Positions 7,807 through 17,462 of a stretch of DNA of 64,000 bases are shown here, in pieces. Origin of the DNA: CBDFKQ01 sp965248855 (GTDB taxonomy: Bacteria; Bacteroidota; Bacteroidia; Cytophagales; 172606-1). Positions within the stretch are counted from its first letter, which is position 1; each line of letters opens with the position of its first letter. The notes under the pieces were generated by a model, which did not search any database, was not told where the DNA came from, and was given only the letters and a program-made list of their open reading frames with translations. Where the stretch lies: the NCBI GenBank assembly GCA_965248855.1, contig CBDFKQ010000021.1, positions 27,968 through 91,967 of the forward strand, in the 5' to 3' direction. The position numbers and the translations under genes were made by a program.

Positions 7807-9466
7807 CTAATTTTTTAAATTTTATTCGATGTGGGGTGTCGTCACCTAACCGTTTTTTTCTATTCTCTTCATAATCTGAAAAATTACCTTCAAACCAATA
7901 AACTTGAGAGTTACCTTCAAATGCTAAAATATGTGTACAAACACGATCTAAAAACCAACGATCATGGGAAATTATTACTGCGCAACCGGCAAAATTTTCT
8001 AAACCTTCTTCCAGTGCACGTAATGTATTAACATCAAGGTCGTTGGTAGGTTCATCTAATAATAATAAATTCCCGCCTTCTTTTAATGTAACAGCCAAAT
8101 GTACTCTGTTTCTTTCTCCACCCGATAAAATACCAACCTTTTTTTCCTGATCCGATCCGCTAAAATTAAATTTACTTACGTAAGCACGGGAGTTCATTTG
8201 CTTGCCACCGAGTATAATATGTTCGGTTCCACCGGTAATGGTTTCAAAAACTGTTTTTCCCGGATCAAGATTATCGTGTTCCTGATCAACATAAGCGAGT
8301 TGAACTGTATCCCCAACTTCAAAATTACCTGCGTCAGGTTTTTCTTTTCCCGTAATTAATTTAAATAATGTTGTTTTACCGGCTCCATTAGGCCCGATAA
8401 TTCCTACGATACCGGCCTGAGGTAATGTAAAACTTAAATTTTCATACAATAATTTATCTCCAAAAGCTTTCGAAATATTTAATGCTTCAATAACTTTCGT
8501 TCCTAAGCGAGGGCCGGGAGGAATAAACAATTCCAATTTGTCTTCTTTCTGTCTATTATCTTCACTTAATAATTTATCATAGGCCTGTAAACGTGCTTTT
8601 GATTTTGCTTGACGTGCTTTGGGAGCCATTCTCACCCATTCTAATTCGCGTTCAAGTGTTTTTTGTCTTTTTGATTCGGTTTTTTCTTCTTGAGATAAAC
8701 GATTTTTCTTTTGTTCCAGCCACGAGGAATAATTTCCTTTCCAGGGTATTCCTTCACCTCTATCTAATTCTAAAATCCAACCTGCCACATTATCTAAAAA
8801 ATACCTATCGTGGGTTACGGCTATCACAGTGCCTTTGTATTCTTGTAAATGGTTTTCAAGCCACGCAACCGATTCTGCATCTAAATGATTGGTAGGTTCA
8901 TCTAAAAGTAACACATCCGGCTGTTGAAGTAATAAGCGGCACATGGCGACTCTTCTCTTTTCACCACCCGATAAGTTTTTAATTAAAGCTTCTGATGGTG
9001 GACAACGAAGCGCATCCATTGCCTTTTCTAATTTATTTTCAAGATTCCAGGCATCTAAATGATCTAATTTTTCCTGAACTTCGCCTTGCCTGTTAATTAA
9101 TTTATCAAAATCAGCATCGGGGTCACCAAATTTTTCATTTATATCATCAAACTCTTTTAAAAGGTCAACCACTTCTTTAACGCCTTCTTTTACAACTTCA
9201 ATTACGGTTTTTTCAGGTTCAAATTGAGGTTCTTGCTCTAACATTCCAACAGTATAACCCGGAGAGAAAACCACATCTCCCTGAATATTTTTGTCAATAC
9301 CTGCAATAACCCTTAATAATGATGATTTACCTGAGCCATTTAATCCTAAAACACCAATTTTAGCACCATAAAAAAATGATAAATAAATATTTTTTAAAAC
9401 TGTTTTTTGAGGCGGGTAAGTTTTGGTAACACCAGCCATTGAAAATATTATTTTTTCGTCAGCCAT
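7802..9466 (-). CDS. ettA: Energy-dependent translational throttle protein EttA (ABC-F ATPase)
   Basis: This soluble ABC-F protein binds the ribosomal E site and gates the first elongation steps according to ATP/ADP level. The 554 residues hold two ABC cassettes: Walker A GLNGSGKSS, signature LSGGEKRR and Walker B LLLDEPTNHLD in the first, and GPNGAGKTT, LSGGERNR and LLLDEPTNDLD in the second. Between them lies the charged linker (ERELEWVRMAPKARQAKSKAR), which is characteristic of EttA rather than Uup or YheS. There are no membrane segments. The downstream terminator overlaps the stop codon. The cysteine-synthase gene lies 66 bases upstream on the same strand and may be co-transcribed. Confidence 0.94.
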   Translation of the reverse strand: MADEKIIFSMAGVTKTYPPQKTVLKNIYLSFFYGAKIGVLGLNGSGKSSLLRVIAGIDKNIQGDVVFSPGYTVGMLEQEPQFEPEKTVIEVVKEGVKEVVDLLKEFDDINEKFGDPDADFDKLINRQGEVQEKLDHLDAWNLENKLEKAMDALRCPPSEALIKNLSGGEKRRVAMCRLLLQQPDVLLLDEPTNHLDAESVAWLENHLQEYKGTVIAVTHDRYFLDNVAGWILELDRGEGIPWKGNYSSWLEQKKNRLSQEEKTESKRQKTLERELEWVRMAPKARQAKSKARLQAYDKLLSEDNRQKEDKLELFIPPGPRLGTKVIEALNISKAFGDKLLYENLSFTLPQAGIVGIIGPNGAGKTTLFKLITGKEKPDAGNFEVGDTVQLAYVDQEHDNLDPGKTVFETITGGTEHIILGGKQMNSRAYVSKFNFSGSDQEKKVGILSGGERNRVHLAVTLKEGGNLLLLDEPTNDLDVNTLRALEEGLENFAGCAVIISHDRWFLDRVCTHILAFEGNSQVYWFEGNFSDYEENRKKRLGDDTPHRIKFKKLV

Positions 9467-9532
9467 ATTTTATTTTAAAAATTAAATTTAATTTTTGTTT
9501 AAAAAGCAATCTGCATAAAACCAATTATATTT

Positions 9533-10906
9533 TTAATTGGTCATAGCCATCAACAAATCTGCTTGTGTAATAATATGTACTTTGTTTAAATCGTCTCTAA
9601 CTAAAAGTGCTTTGTTATCTTTATCAATTAAAGAGGATAAAACATCTATTGTATTATCCATACCAACAAATTTAAAAGCAGAATCCATTACTTCACTAAC
9701 AGGTTGGTCTTTTATTGAAGAATCTTCGATGATTTGACCCAATATTTTTGAATCGACCAAACTTCCTACAATATGCCCTTCATTATCAGTAATTGGTATT
9801 TGCGAAATGCCTTCCTTGGTTAATATTTTAATCGCTTCACTTACTTTTAAATCATTTTTAATTGTAAACAGATTATCAGAGCCATTTTTAGATGAAATAA
9901 TATCCCTTGCTGTTGCAAAAGTTCTAGATTCTAAAAAACCATGGTCTTTCATCCAAGTGTCATTATAAATTTTATTTAAATAACGAGTACCATGGTCAGG
10001 TAAAATAATAACCATCAAATCACCTTCTTTCAAATTTTCTTTTGCATATTCTAATGCACCATATACTGCAGAACCACAAGACCAGCCAACAAACAAACCT
10101 TCTTCTCGAGCAAGTTTACGTGTCATTATTGCGGCATCTTTATCGGTAACTTTTATAAACTGATCAATTAAACTAAAATCAACATTTTTAGGTAAAATAT
10201 CTTCTCCAATACCTTCTGTTAAATATGGATATATTTCATTTTCATCGAAAATATTTGTCTCTTTATATTTTTTAAAAACAGAACCATAAGTATCCAATCC
10301 AATTGAAACAATTGATTTGTTTTGCTCTTTTAAATATTTGCTTGTGCCACATATTGTACCGCCTGTTCCTACTCCTGATGCAAAGTGAGTTATTTTTCCT
10401 TCAGTATCCCTCCATATTTCGGGCCCTGTAGTTTCATAATGCGCTGCAGTGTTTGAAAGATTGTCGTATTGATTTGGGTAAATGGAATTTACGATTTCTT
10501 TATTTAAGCGCCTCGCAACCGAATAATAGGAGCGGGGATCTTCCGGAGAAACATTTGTAGGGCAAACAATAACTTCAGCACCAACTGCACGTAAAATATT
10601 TATTTTTTCTTGCGATTGTTTATCCGACACTGTAAAAACGCATTTATATCCCTTTGCAATCGCAACCAATGCCAATCCCATACCGGTGTTTCCTGATGTA
10701 CCTTCAATGATAGTGCCTCCGGGTTTTAATAAACCTGATTTTTCCGCATCTTCAATCATTTTAATGGCAATTCTGTCTTTTACTGAATTACCGGGGTTTA
10801 AATATTCAACTTTTACAAGAATAGTACCCTTAACATCCTTTGCAAGCTTATTTAGTTTCACTAAAGGAGTATTACCTACAGTGTCTATAATGGAATTGTA
10901 ATACAT
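9533..10906 (-). CDS. PLP-dependent cysteine synthase/cystathionine beta-synthase with C-terminal CBS pair
   Basis: This is a fold-type II PLP enzyme that forms or rearranges Cys/cystathionine from Ser or O-acetylserine. In the 457 residues the PLP lysine is Lys43 (NSVKDR), with the phosphate/substrate loops EGTSGNTGMG (68-77) and GVGTGGTICG (178-187). The catalytic domain ends near 325. Two CBS motifs follow (about 335-457), as in eukaryotic cystathionine beta-synthase, where they bind adenosyl ligands. The domain order favours the CBS name, but many Bacteroidetes annotate this type as cysteine synthase. Which amino-acid donor is used cannot be read from the sequence. Confidence 0.87.
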   Translation of the reverse strand: MYYNSIIDTVGNTPLVKLNKLAKDVKGTILVKVEYLNPGNSVKDRIAIKMIEDAEKSGLLKPGGTIIEGTSGNTGMGLALVAIAKGYKCVFTVSDKQSQEKINILRAVGAEVIVCPTNVSPEDPRSYYSVARRLNKEIVNSIYPNQYDNLSNTAAHYETTGPEIWRDTEGKITHFASGVGTGGTICGTSKYLKEQNKSIVSIGLDTYGSVFKKYKETNIFDENEIYPYLTEGIGEDILPKNVDFSLIDQFIKVTDKDAAIMTRKLAREEGLFVGWSCGSAVYGALEYAKENLKEGDLMVIILPDHGTRYLNKIYNDTWMKDHGFLESRTFATARDIISSKNGSDNLFTIKNDLKVSEAIKILTKEGISQIPITDNEGHIVGSLVDSKILGQIIEDSSIKDQPVSEVMDSAFKFVGMDNTIDVLSSLIDKDNKALLVRDDLNKVHIITQADLLMAMTN

Positions 10907-11259
10907 ATATGAATGGTGTTAAAAAATTCTTTTGAAATAAAACACAAAGAAAAAATATTTTTCTCATTACTAATCATAAAAAAAAATTATATTTTGATGC
11001 ATTTATAAATTTATTGCTGATTTAACACTTAAATTATTAGTGGGTTCAATCGCAACCTTAATTTTATTTTTTAATGGCTTGGCCGGTATTTTGTTATTAG
11101 AAGAATAAGATATTATCTAAAAATTGTTTTTAAATATGAATATATAGATATCGTTAAACTGATAATTGATTTATAAAAATAAAATTAATTTTAAAAATTT
11201 GGATATAAATAGTTTTGATAATGCTTTTAAATTATTAATTAAAATATAAATTTTACTTC
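10907..11259. other. AT-rich divergent spacer between the CBS-type synthase and the sirtuin
   Basis: A 353-base divergent intergenic region expected to hold both promoters. TAGTTTTG at 11210-11217 fits the -7 consensus for the sirtuin gene, with no matching -33 TTG. A short hydrophobic reading frame (GTG at 11040 to stop at 11108, 22 residues) is seen but not supported as a gene. Nothing else is recognised. Confidence 0.4.
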
Positions 11260-11952
11260 ATGAAATCCAAACTTGTTGTACTATCAGGGGCAGGAATAAG
11301 CGCAGAAAGTGGAATTAAAACTTTTAGAGATTCAGGTGGTTTGTGGGAAGGGTATGATATAATGGAAGTAGCAACCCCCGAAGGATGGCACAAAAATCAA
11401 GAGCTTGTTCTTGATTTTTATAATCAACGTCGCAAACAAGCTTTAAAAGCCCAACCAAATGCTGCTCATAAAATATTGGCAGAACTTGAAAAAGATTTTG
11501 ATGTAGTAATTATCACTCAAAATGTAGATAACTTACATGAAAAAGCCGGTTCGAGTAATGTTTTACATTTACATGGAGAATTATTTAAATCGCGAAGTAC
11601 GGTGGACGAAAAATTAATTTATGATGTGGAAGGTTGGGAAATAATGCCGGGAGATAAATGTGAAAAAGGATCGCAATTGAGGCCGCATATAGTATGGTTT
11701 GGAGAAATGGTACCAATGATGGAAGAAGCTGTAAAAGAAGTTTTATCAGCCGATATTTTTATAGTTGTTGGTACATCGTTGGTTGTTTATCCTGCAGCAA
11801 GTTTATTGGATTATGTTGCTGATAATGTACTCAAATATGTTATTGACCCAAGCTTGCCTGATGTTAAACAACGGCCAAATTTATGTATGTATAATGAACC
11901 GGCATCAACCGGAATGAAGAAAGTGCAAGAAGAATTAAAAAGAAGACTATAA
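11260..11952 (+). CDS. cobB: NAD-dependent protein deacylase (class III-like sirtuin)
   Basis: This enzyme removes acyl groups from lysines using NAD+, producing O-acyl-ADP-ribose and nicotinamide. Of its 230 residues, the NAD motifs are GAGISAESGIKTFRD (10-24) and QNVDNLHEKAG (87-97), and the catalytic base is His105 (LHLHGE). Tyr54-x-x-Arg57 (FYNQRR) matches the Y-x-x-R pair that SIRT5-like enzymes use to prefer succinyl/malonyl lysine. The structural zinc cysteines are not present: only Cys134 is found where two CxxC pairs would be. Zinc-less homologues are known in this group. It is followed by the transporter after 66 bases. Confidence 0.9.
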   Translation: MKSKLVVLSGAGISAESGIKTFRDSGGLWEGYDIMEVATPEGWHKNQELVLDFYNQRRKQALKAQPNAAHKILAELEKDFDVVIITQNVDNLHEKAGSSNVLHLHGELFKSRSTVDEKLIYDVEGWEIMPGDKCEKGSQLRPHIVWFGEMVPMMEEAVKEVLSADIFIVVGTSLVVYPAASLLDYVADNVLKYVIDPSLPDVKQRPNLCMYNEPASTGMKKVQEELKRRL

Positions 11953-12018
11953 ATAAAATGACCGGAAAAATTTTACAGAAAGAATTAATTTTTTTTAAAC
12001 CTTATTTAGAATTAGCAA

Positions 12019-13278
12019 TTGGAAAATAAAGAAAACGCATTTAAAAAATTTTGGAAAATACTTGGACCGGGCCTTATAACAGGTGCAAGTGATGATGATC
12101 CTTCCGGGATTGCAACTTACTCACAGGCGGGAGCAGGTTTTGGCTTTACTACTTTATGGACAGCACTTATTACATTTCCTTTAATGGCATCAATTCAGGA
12201 AATGTGTGCAAGAATTGGTGTTGTTACTGCACAAGGCCTTGCAAAAACGTTAAAGATCCATTATCCGAAAAGCATTTTATATTTAATGCTTTTATTTAGT
12301 TTTCCTGCCATTACTTTAAATATTGGAGCAGATATTCAAGGCATGGGAGCTGTTGCTCATTTACTTATACCTCAAATACCTGTTTTTGGGTTCAGTATAT
12401 TTTTTACAGCAATTCTAATTTTTGTAATTATTAAATATCCTTATCAAAAGTTGGCAGCAGTAATGAAATGGCTCTGCCTTACATTATTATTATATATTAT
12501 TGTTCCATTTTTAATAAAATTAGATTGGTATTTAATATTAAAAAATACATTTGTTCCAACCATTCATTTTAATAAAGATTTTATAGGTATTCTGGTTGCT
12601 ATTCTGGGTACAACTATTTCTCCTTATTTATTTTTCTGGCAGACCTCAATGGAAGCAGAAAGCATGCTTCAAAACAAGGTTCAAATTATTGTAGACAGGC
12701 GGTTTATGAATGATATGAAGGCTGACGTATATTTTGGAATGTTCTTTTCTAACATCGTTATGTTTTTTATTATTTTAACTGCAGGAGGTGTTCTGTTTAC
12801 TGCAGGAGTGAAAAATATCGATTCAGTAGATCAAGCTGCAAAAGCCTTAGAGCCATTGGCAGGTCCAATTACTTATTTGCTTTTTGCTCTTGGGGTACTC
12901 GGAACAGGATTTTTAGCGATACCGGTTTTAGGTGGATCGCTTTCATACATTTTAGCTGAAACATTTAATTGGACAGAAGGATTAGATAAAAAATTTCATG
13001 AGGCTAAAGGGTTTTATTTAACCATAATTTTTTCATTATTGATAGGTTTATCCTTAGATTTTTTTAAGATAAGCCCTATCCAAGCCTTAATTTATACTGC
13101 AATTTTATACGGCATAACGGCTCCTGTTATGATCGCGATTATCCTTCATATTTGTAATAATAAAAAAGTGATGGGAGAATATACTAATAAGCCTTTTGCA
13201 AATATTTTAGGGATAATAACTTTAGTTTTAATGACAAGTGCGGCAATTGCCTTATTGTACTTGCAGTTTTTTAATTAA
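12019..13278 (+). CDS. NRAMP-family metal transporter (divergent motif type)
   Basis: This is an inner-membrane divalent cation transporter with about 11 hydrophobic spans in 419 residues. The N-terminal span has ASDDDPSGIATYSQAG, in the place of the classical NRAMP metal-binding DPGN, and the span-6 region has SPYLFFWQTS where MPHN is usual. The canonical metal-ligand Asn and Met are therefore not conserved, so the substrate may differ from Mn2+/Fe2+ (inference; Mg2+-type relatives also lack the Met). The apparent start is TTG at 12019, because no in-frame ATG precedes the conserved sequence. A 23-codon ATG frame (11958-12029) overlaps it. It follows the sirtuin gene closely, possibly as an operon. 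Confidence 0.82.
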   Translation: MENKENAFKKFWKILGPGLITGASDDDPSGIATYSQAGAGFGFTTLWTALITFPLMASIQEMCARIGVVTAQGLAKTLKIHYPKSILYLMLLFSFPAITLNIGADIQGMGAVAHLLIPQIPVFGFSIFFTAILIFVIIKYPYQKLAAVMKWLCLTLLLYIIVPFLIKLDWYLILKNTFVPTIHFNKDFIGILVAILGTTISPYLFFWQTSMEAESMLQNKVQIIVDRRFMNDMKADVYFGMFFSNIVMFFIILTAGGVLFTAGVKNIDSVDQAAKALEPLAGPITYLLFALGVLGTGFLAIPVLGGSLSYILAETFNWTEGLDKKFHEAKGFYLTIIFSLLIGLSLDFFKISPIQALIYTAILYGITAPVMIAIILHICNNKKVMGEYTNKPFANILGIITLVLMTSAAIALLYLQFFN

Positions 13279-13380
13279 ACCTTAATAAAGTTTTAGAAAG
13301 AAATTTAATTTTCAAATACCCTAAGCTTAAAACTTCATATAGAATTAATTTTAAAACCTTACCGGAAAATAACAAATCTA

Positions 13381-13388
13381 TATATTTG
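13381..13388 (+). promoter_or_regulatory. Candidate -7 box for the acyltransferase gene
   Basis: TATATTTG matches TAnnTTTG and lies 17 bases before the ATG at 13406, which predicts a very short leader. No TTG is seen at -33. Confidence 0.33.
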
Positions 13389-13405
13389 TTCAAATTTTAT
13401 AAAAA

Positions 13406-14167
13406 ATGTTAAAAAGGATTTTATTAAAAATCTGGTTTTTATATTCCTCAATTATTTTTTTCTCATGCATGCTTATTTTTCTGCCGCTAAGTGCTTTTGC
13501 ATTAGTGCTTGGAAAAAAACTTGGAAGATATTTATCCTGTTTTTTTTTAAAAGCTTGGGGATTTCTATTCAGTTTATTAATAGGGATAATTTATATAGTA
13601 AAAAATAAAGAAAATATAAATACGAATTTACCTGCGGTATTTATTTCAAATCACCGATCATTTTTGGATACTCCCGCAGCTTTTATGGCTATAAATACCG
13701 GATTTATGCCATTGGGGAAAATAGAAATGAAAAAGGTACCTTTCTTTGGATGGTTTTATCCAAAAGTAGTGGTTGTAATAAATAGGAATAGCTTTGAAAG
13801 TCGGAAAAACAGTATGTTGGAAATGAGAAAAAGATTAATTGAAGGGACTTCAATATTTATTTTTCCGGAAGGGAGCATGAACCGTACCGGAAAACAACTT
13901 ACCGATTTTTATGAAGGCGCTTTTCAATTAGCCATAGATGCACAAGTTCCAATCATACCCATGATTATCAGAAACACTGCGAAACTATTACCACCCTATA
14001 AAACAAATGTTTTTCCCGGAATTGTTAATATTGAAATATTGGAAGTGATATCTACTATTAATTTAAAAAGGGGAGATATTGACGAATTAAAATCTAAAAC
14101 TTTTAAAATTATGTCAGATGTTTTAGAAAATAATCAAAAAGAAATTAAGGAGAAGATTTTAATTTAA
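13406..14167 (+). CDS. plsC: 1-acyl-sn-glycerol-3-phosphate acyltransferase
   Basis: This is a membrane-associated acyltransferase that makes phosphatidic acid from lysophosphatidic acid. The 253-residue protein has hydrophobic N-terminal segments (about 10-38 and 50-65). It carries the catalytic HX4D box NHRSFLD (His83, Asp88), the substrate-binding block FPEGSMNR (about 153-160), and a later hydrophobic block beginning IPMI. The length fits PlsC. It is convergent with the glycosyltransferase gene, and the two stop codons overlap by 4 bases (14164-14167). Activity towards ornithine lipids or other lysolipids is an alternative. Confidence 0.9.
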   Translation: MLKRILLKIWFLYSSIIFFSCMLIFLPLSAFALVLGKKLGRYLSCFFLKAWGFLFSLLIGIIYIVKNKENINTNLPAVFISNHRSFLDTPAAFMAINTGFMPLGKIEMKKVPFFGWFYPKVVVVINRNSFESRKNSMLEMRKRLIEGTSIFIFPEGSMNRTGKQLTDFYEGAFQLAIDAQVPIIPMIIRNTAKLLPPYKTNVFPGIVNIEILEVISTINLKRGDIDELKSKTFKIMSDVLENNQKEIKEKILI

Positions 14168-15540
14168 AATGCATTTTTATCTCCTTTCACCAAACTGCCA
14201 AGGGTCATAGAAATTATTTTTATGTCAAGTAGAAATGACCATTTTTTAATATAAAAACTATCCATCTGCACTCTGTGTTCCATCAGTTGAATATGTGGAG
14301 TTTCGCCTCTCAATCCCTTTACTTGAGCCAAACCTGTTACTCCCGGTTTAACCATTTGTCTTTCACGATAGTGATCTAAACTTTCAAAACGCTCATCTAA
14401 TTTTAATGGATGAGGCCGAGGGCCAACCACAGACATATCTCCTCGTAAAACATTAATAAATTGTGGAAATTCATCAAGGCTGGTTTTTCTTAAAAATTTT
14501 CCTATTTGAGTTATTCTCTCATCATTGCGTGATGCCTGACGTATATCACATTCTTTGTTAATGTGCATACTTCTAAATTTATAACACCAAAAAACGTTTT
14601 TATTCTTTCCATTTCTCCTTTGTCTGAATATAATAGGTCCGGGCGAATCCATCCATATTAAAATGGCAATTATTGGAAACAACCATATTCCTACAGTTAT
14701 TAATATAATTAATGAAAATAAAATATCAAAACCTCGTTTTGCAAATTGATTTAAATGATCATCCAAGGGTATGTCCCTAAAAGTAACAATAGGAAAGTCG
14801 CCATAAAAATCAAGTTTAAACTTTTTATACCTAATCCCGGTAAAGTCAGGAATAATTTTGAATCGAATCAGATGATTTTCACAAAACTCAATTAAATCAT
14901 CAACCCTTTCATTATTAATATCTGCCAAAGAACAATAAATTTCATCAACATGATTTTTAATAACAAAATTTTTAATTTCTTCGGTTTTTCCTTTTACATC
15001 AGGTATTCCATTAATATAATCATCAAAAAAACCTAGAAAACGATATCCATACTGAGGATGTATATCAAAATAACGTTTTAATTCTCTGCCTGTTTCTCCA
15101 AAACCAATTATAATTATTCTTCTGTAATTACCCCCTGCTTTTCTATATAACCTAAAAAAGAAAACTGAACCTAAACGCCAAAATATTACTGCAATTGAAG
15201 TGATAGCATAAGCAAGGAATAAAAAATTTCGTGAATAAACACTTTCTTCCCGCACTACAATAAATGCAGTTGTAAGTAGGATGTGTAAAAAAAACAACCT
15301 TATTATATTTAATATAATATCTTTATTCCCTGCTACCCTTTGTATATCATAAATATTTATGATGAAAGCTGTAATAATCCAAGTTAGATTAAAATAAAAA
15401 TGAAGGGAAATATAATGATCTTCAACTGGGTAGAAGTGCCCGAAGATTACAAAATAACTTAATAGAAAAGAAATATTTAGAAGAATCAGATCTCCAATTA
15501 AATAAATACTTCTCGTGAATTTTGAATAGCGGGTTGTCAA
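14164..15540 (-). CDS. Exopolysaccharide polyprenyl glycosylphosphotransferase (WcaJ-like)
   Basis: This enzyme transfers a sugar-1-phosphate from a nucleotide sugar to undecaprenyl phosphate, starting exopolysaccharide or O-antigen repeat synthesis at the inner membrane. Four to five N-terminal spans occupy about residues 10-130. A Rossmann-like domain with GFGETGREL follows, then a re-entrant membrane segment (KRGFDILFSLIILITVG). The catalytic bacterial sugar-transferase domain has KFRSMH, SLDEFPQ, NVLRGDMS and VGPRPH. The length of 458 residues is typical. No other polysaccharide genes are adjacent, so the pathway is elsewhere or dispersed. A -7-like box (minus strand TAGTTTTG) lies at 15601-15608. 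Confidence 0.92.
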   Translation of the reverse strand: MTTRYSKFTRSIYLIGDLILLNISFLLSYFVIFGHFYPVEDHYISLHFYFNLTWIITAFIINIYDIQRVAGNKDIILNIIRLFFLHILLTTAFIVVREESVYSRNFLFLAYAITSIAVIFWRLGSVFFFRLYRKAGGNYRRIIIIGFGETGRELKRYFDIHPQYGYRFLGFFDDYINGIPDVKGKTEEIKNFVIKNHVDEIYCSLADINNERVDDLIEFCENHLIRFKIIPDFTGIRYKKFKLDFYGDFPIVTFRDIPLDDHLNQFAKRGFDILFSLIILITVGIWLFPIIAILIWMDSPGPIIFRQRRNGKNKNVFWCYKFRSMHINKECDIRQASRNDERITQIGKFLRKTSLDEFPQFINVLRGDMSVVGPRPHPLKLDERFESLDHYRERQMVKPGVTGLAQVKGLRGETPHIQLMEHRVQMDSFYIKKWSFLLDIKIISMTLGSLVKGDKNAF

Positions 15541-15894
15541 TGCCTGTTTTTTAAAGTTGAAAATAGAACATTTTTCAGATGTTTAACTTTATCCTTTGAA
15601 CAAAACTAACAAAAAAGGTTTAAATAATTTGTATTTTTTTTTTGAAAAAAAAAATATTTTATTTTAAATATATAAAATTCTTTAAATAAACCCCTCTAAA
15701 AGTTTAATGCATTATAAATATAAAAAAGGACTTGTAAAAATCTAAGTTTAGGTTTTTTATAATTTAATAAATAATTAAAAGTTTAAATTGTACTTTTATT
15801 ATTTCATATTAATAATTATTTCAATAATAATGCCATTAATATAAGTTTATATTTTTAGTAACCTTTAAAACGAAATTTTTTTTTAATGGATGAT
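15541..15894. other. AT-rich spacer upstream of the glycosylphosphotransferase
   Basis: 354 bases of very AT-rich DNA with several homopolymer runs. The minus-strand box TAGTTTTG at 15601-15608 fits the Bacteroidetes -7 element about 60 bases before the gene ending at 15540. No ORF, strong hairpin or repeat was seen in the rest. Confidence 0.35.
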
Positions 15895-17406
15895 TTATCT
15901 TTGAATAAATGTAGATGGGTGGAGGGTTTCTAAAGAACTAAAGGTATGAAAAACAGTTTTTCCGGATTTAATATTAAATTTAAAAATATTTAATCTTGAG
16001 GAATCTCCAATGTTTTGATGGGCATTTTGAGGTGTAAATGTTACTTTTTGTTCCCCTGCCGGTAATGATAATCTGGAATAGTAAATAGTATGTGGCATGG
16101 ATTGCCAACCTCTCGTATCTGCCTGTTCAGTTATTGCATTAAAAATACCTACGAGCGATCCTAAATTTTGATCTTTACTTCTTAATGTATATTCTTCTGC
16201 TTTTTTTAAAGCAAGCCTTAATAAAGATTTACCAACTTCTTTTAGCATCCTTTCCTGTAAACCTTTAAACGCAATTCCATTAATATCCTCAACTTTTTCT
16301 AACGGAAAATTTTTGCCGCTCCATGATATTTGTGCGTTATTGAAATAAACAGGCCTCTCTATATATTTTGGAAAAACAACTCTTATAAATTCTAAACGCG
16401 ACAACCCACTTTGGCGATATGAACTGTCACTTAATGGAAAAGAAAAATTAAAACCAAAATTAGCGTTAGAAAAATTAATGAAACCTTGTGGAGAATGTTG
16501 GATGGTAAAATTTATACCATCCTGATCTTTTATCGGGCCTAGTCCATTGTGCCACAAAAATATTAAATCACCGGAACCAATTGGGGAGGGTTGATAGGAC
16601 ATATTAAACTTTTTCTGCCAAAAATTTAATTCGTCTGTGAATCCATTTAAATAGGCAGTTCTTAATAAATCCTTTTTCAATTGCTCGGGTGCACCAAAAT
16701 TAAAAAATTTCTTATAATCGTTCTCATAAATATCTACAGCATTTCTATATGAGATAAATGCATCATTTATTTCGCCATTGGCTTCGTAAATTATTCCCAT
16801 TAATACATTTACAAATGCATCACGTTTAAATTTATTATTTGAAGTGTATTTGTCACTTAATTTATTGAGTCGAATATTCAATCTTTTACATTCTACTAAA
16901 GCTTCATTATTTAAACCAAGTTTTAAGTAATTGAGGGCTTTATAATAATTAATCAGCAAAATTTCTTCATCTTCTCCTCGATATTCTGTAAAATTTGGAT
17001 TTAATAGGAAGGATTCTACTTCATTTAAATAATTAACATGATAATCTTCAGCAGTTAGGTATGCTTTTTCTAAAAATAAGTTACTTTCTTCGTATTTACC
17101 CAACATCGAACTTACCGCGCCTTTGTTTAAGTAAAATAAAAGTTTAGTTTTTTTCTGATCGGGTTTTTTTTCTTTATTTAAAGCCGCTTCTGCTGCAGGC
17201 AAATTACCTTGTTCAAAATTTGAATTAAAGGCATATTGAATTTGATAATACGAAATACAAGAAGTGAAAAATAATATAAATAAAAAAGCTAACCCTTTAG
17301 CAATTAAGATTAGCTTTCCATACTTATAATTTTTCAAGAGAAAATATTTTATACTTCTTAAGAAAACAAAAATAAAATTTAACAAAATGAAATTATTTTT
17401 TTTCAT
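15895..17406 (-). CDS. COG3014-type TPR lipoprotein
   Basis: This is a conserved lipoprotein of unknown function found with LpoB-like genes in Bacteroidetes and Proteobacteria. The 503-residue frame has a lipobox FFTSC (Cys about 49), followed by helical repeats of TPR character (blocks with GNLPAAEAAL, GKYEESNLFLEKA and GLNNEALVECKRL) to about residue 240. A beta-rich C-terminal half follows. The ATG at 17404-17406 gives an unusually long pre-lipobox segment. A TTG at 17335-17337 (LKNYKYGKLIL) would give a standard lipoprotein signal and is a serious alternative start. Its neighbours are a cupin gene and an lpoB-like gene on the same strand, which suggests an envelope or peptidoglycan role. 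Confidence 0.75.
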   Translation of the reverse strand: MKKNNFILLNFIFVFLRSIKYFLLKNYKYGKLILIAKGLAFLFILFFTSCISYYQIQYAFNSNFEQGNLPAAEAALNKEKKPDQKKTKLLFYLNKGAVSSMLGKYEESNLFLEKAYLTAEDYHVNYLNEVESFLLNPNFTEYRGEDEEILLINYYKALNYLKLGLNNEALVECKRLNIRLNKLSDKYTSNNKFKRDAFVNVLMGIIYEANGEINDAFISYRNAVDIYENDYKKFFNFGAPEQLKKDLLRTAYLNGFTDELNFWQKKFNMSYQPSPIGSGDLIFLWHNGLGPIKDQDGINFTIQHSPQGFINFSNANFGFNFSFPLSDSSYRQSGLSRLEFIRVVFPKYIERPVYFNNAQISWSGKNFPLEKVEDINGIAFKGLQERMLKEVGKSLLRLALKKAEEYTLRSKDQNLGSLVGIFNAITEQADTRGWQSMPHTIYYSRLSLPAGEQKVTFTPQNAHQNIGDSSRLNIFKFNIKSGKTVFHTFSSLETLHPSTFIQR

Positions 17407-17462
17407 CTTAAACAGGCAATACTATTAATACCCTTGTTTGGAATTATTTACTGATAATATAA

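Noticed and set aside
11040..11108. 22-residue hydrophobic frame with GTG start between the CBS-type synthase and the sirtuin
   Set aside because: It is too short, with no start context or conservation evidence.
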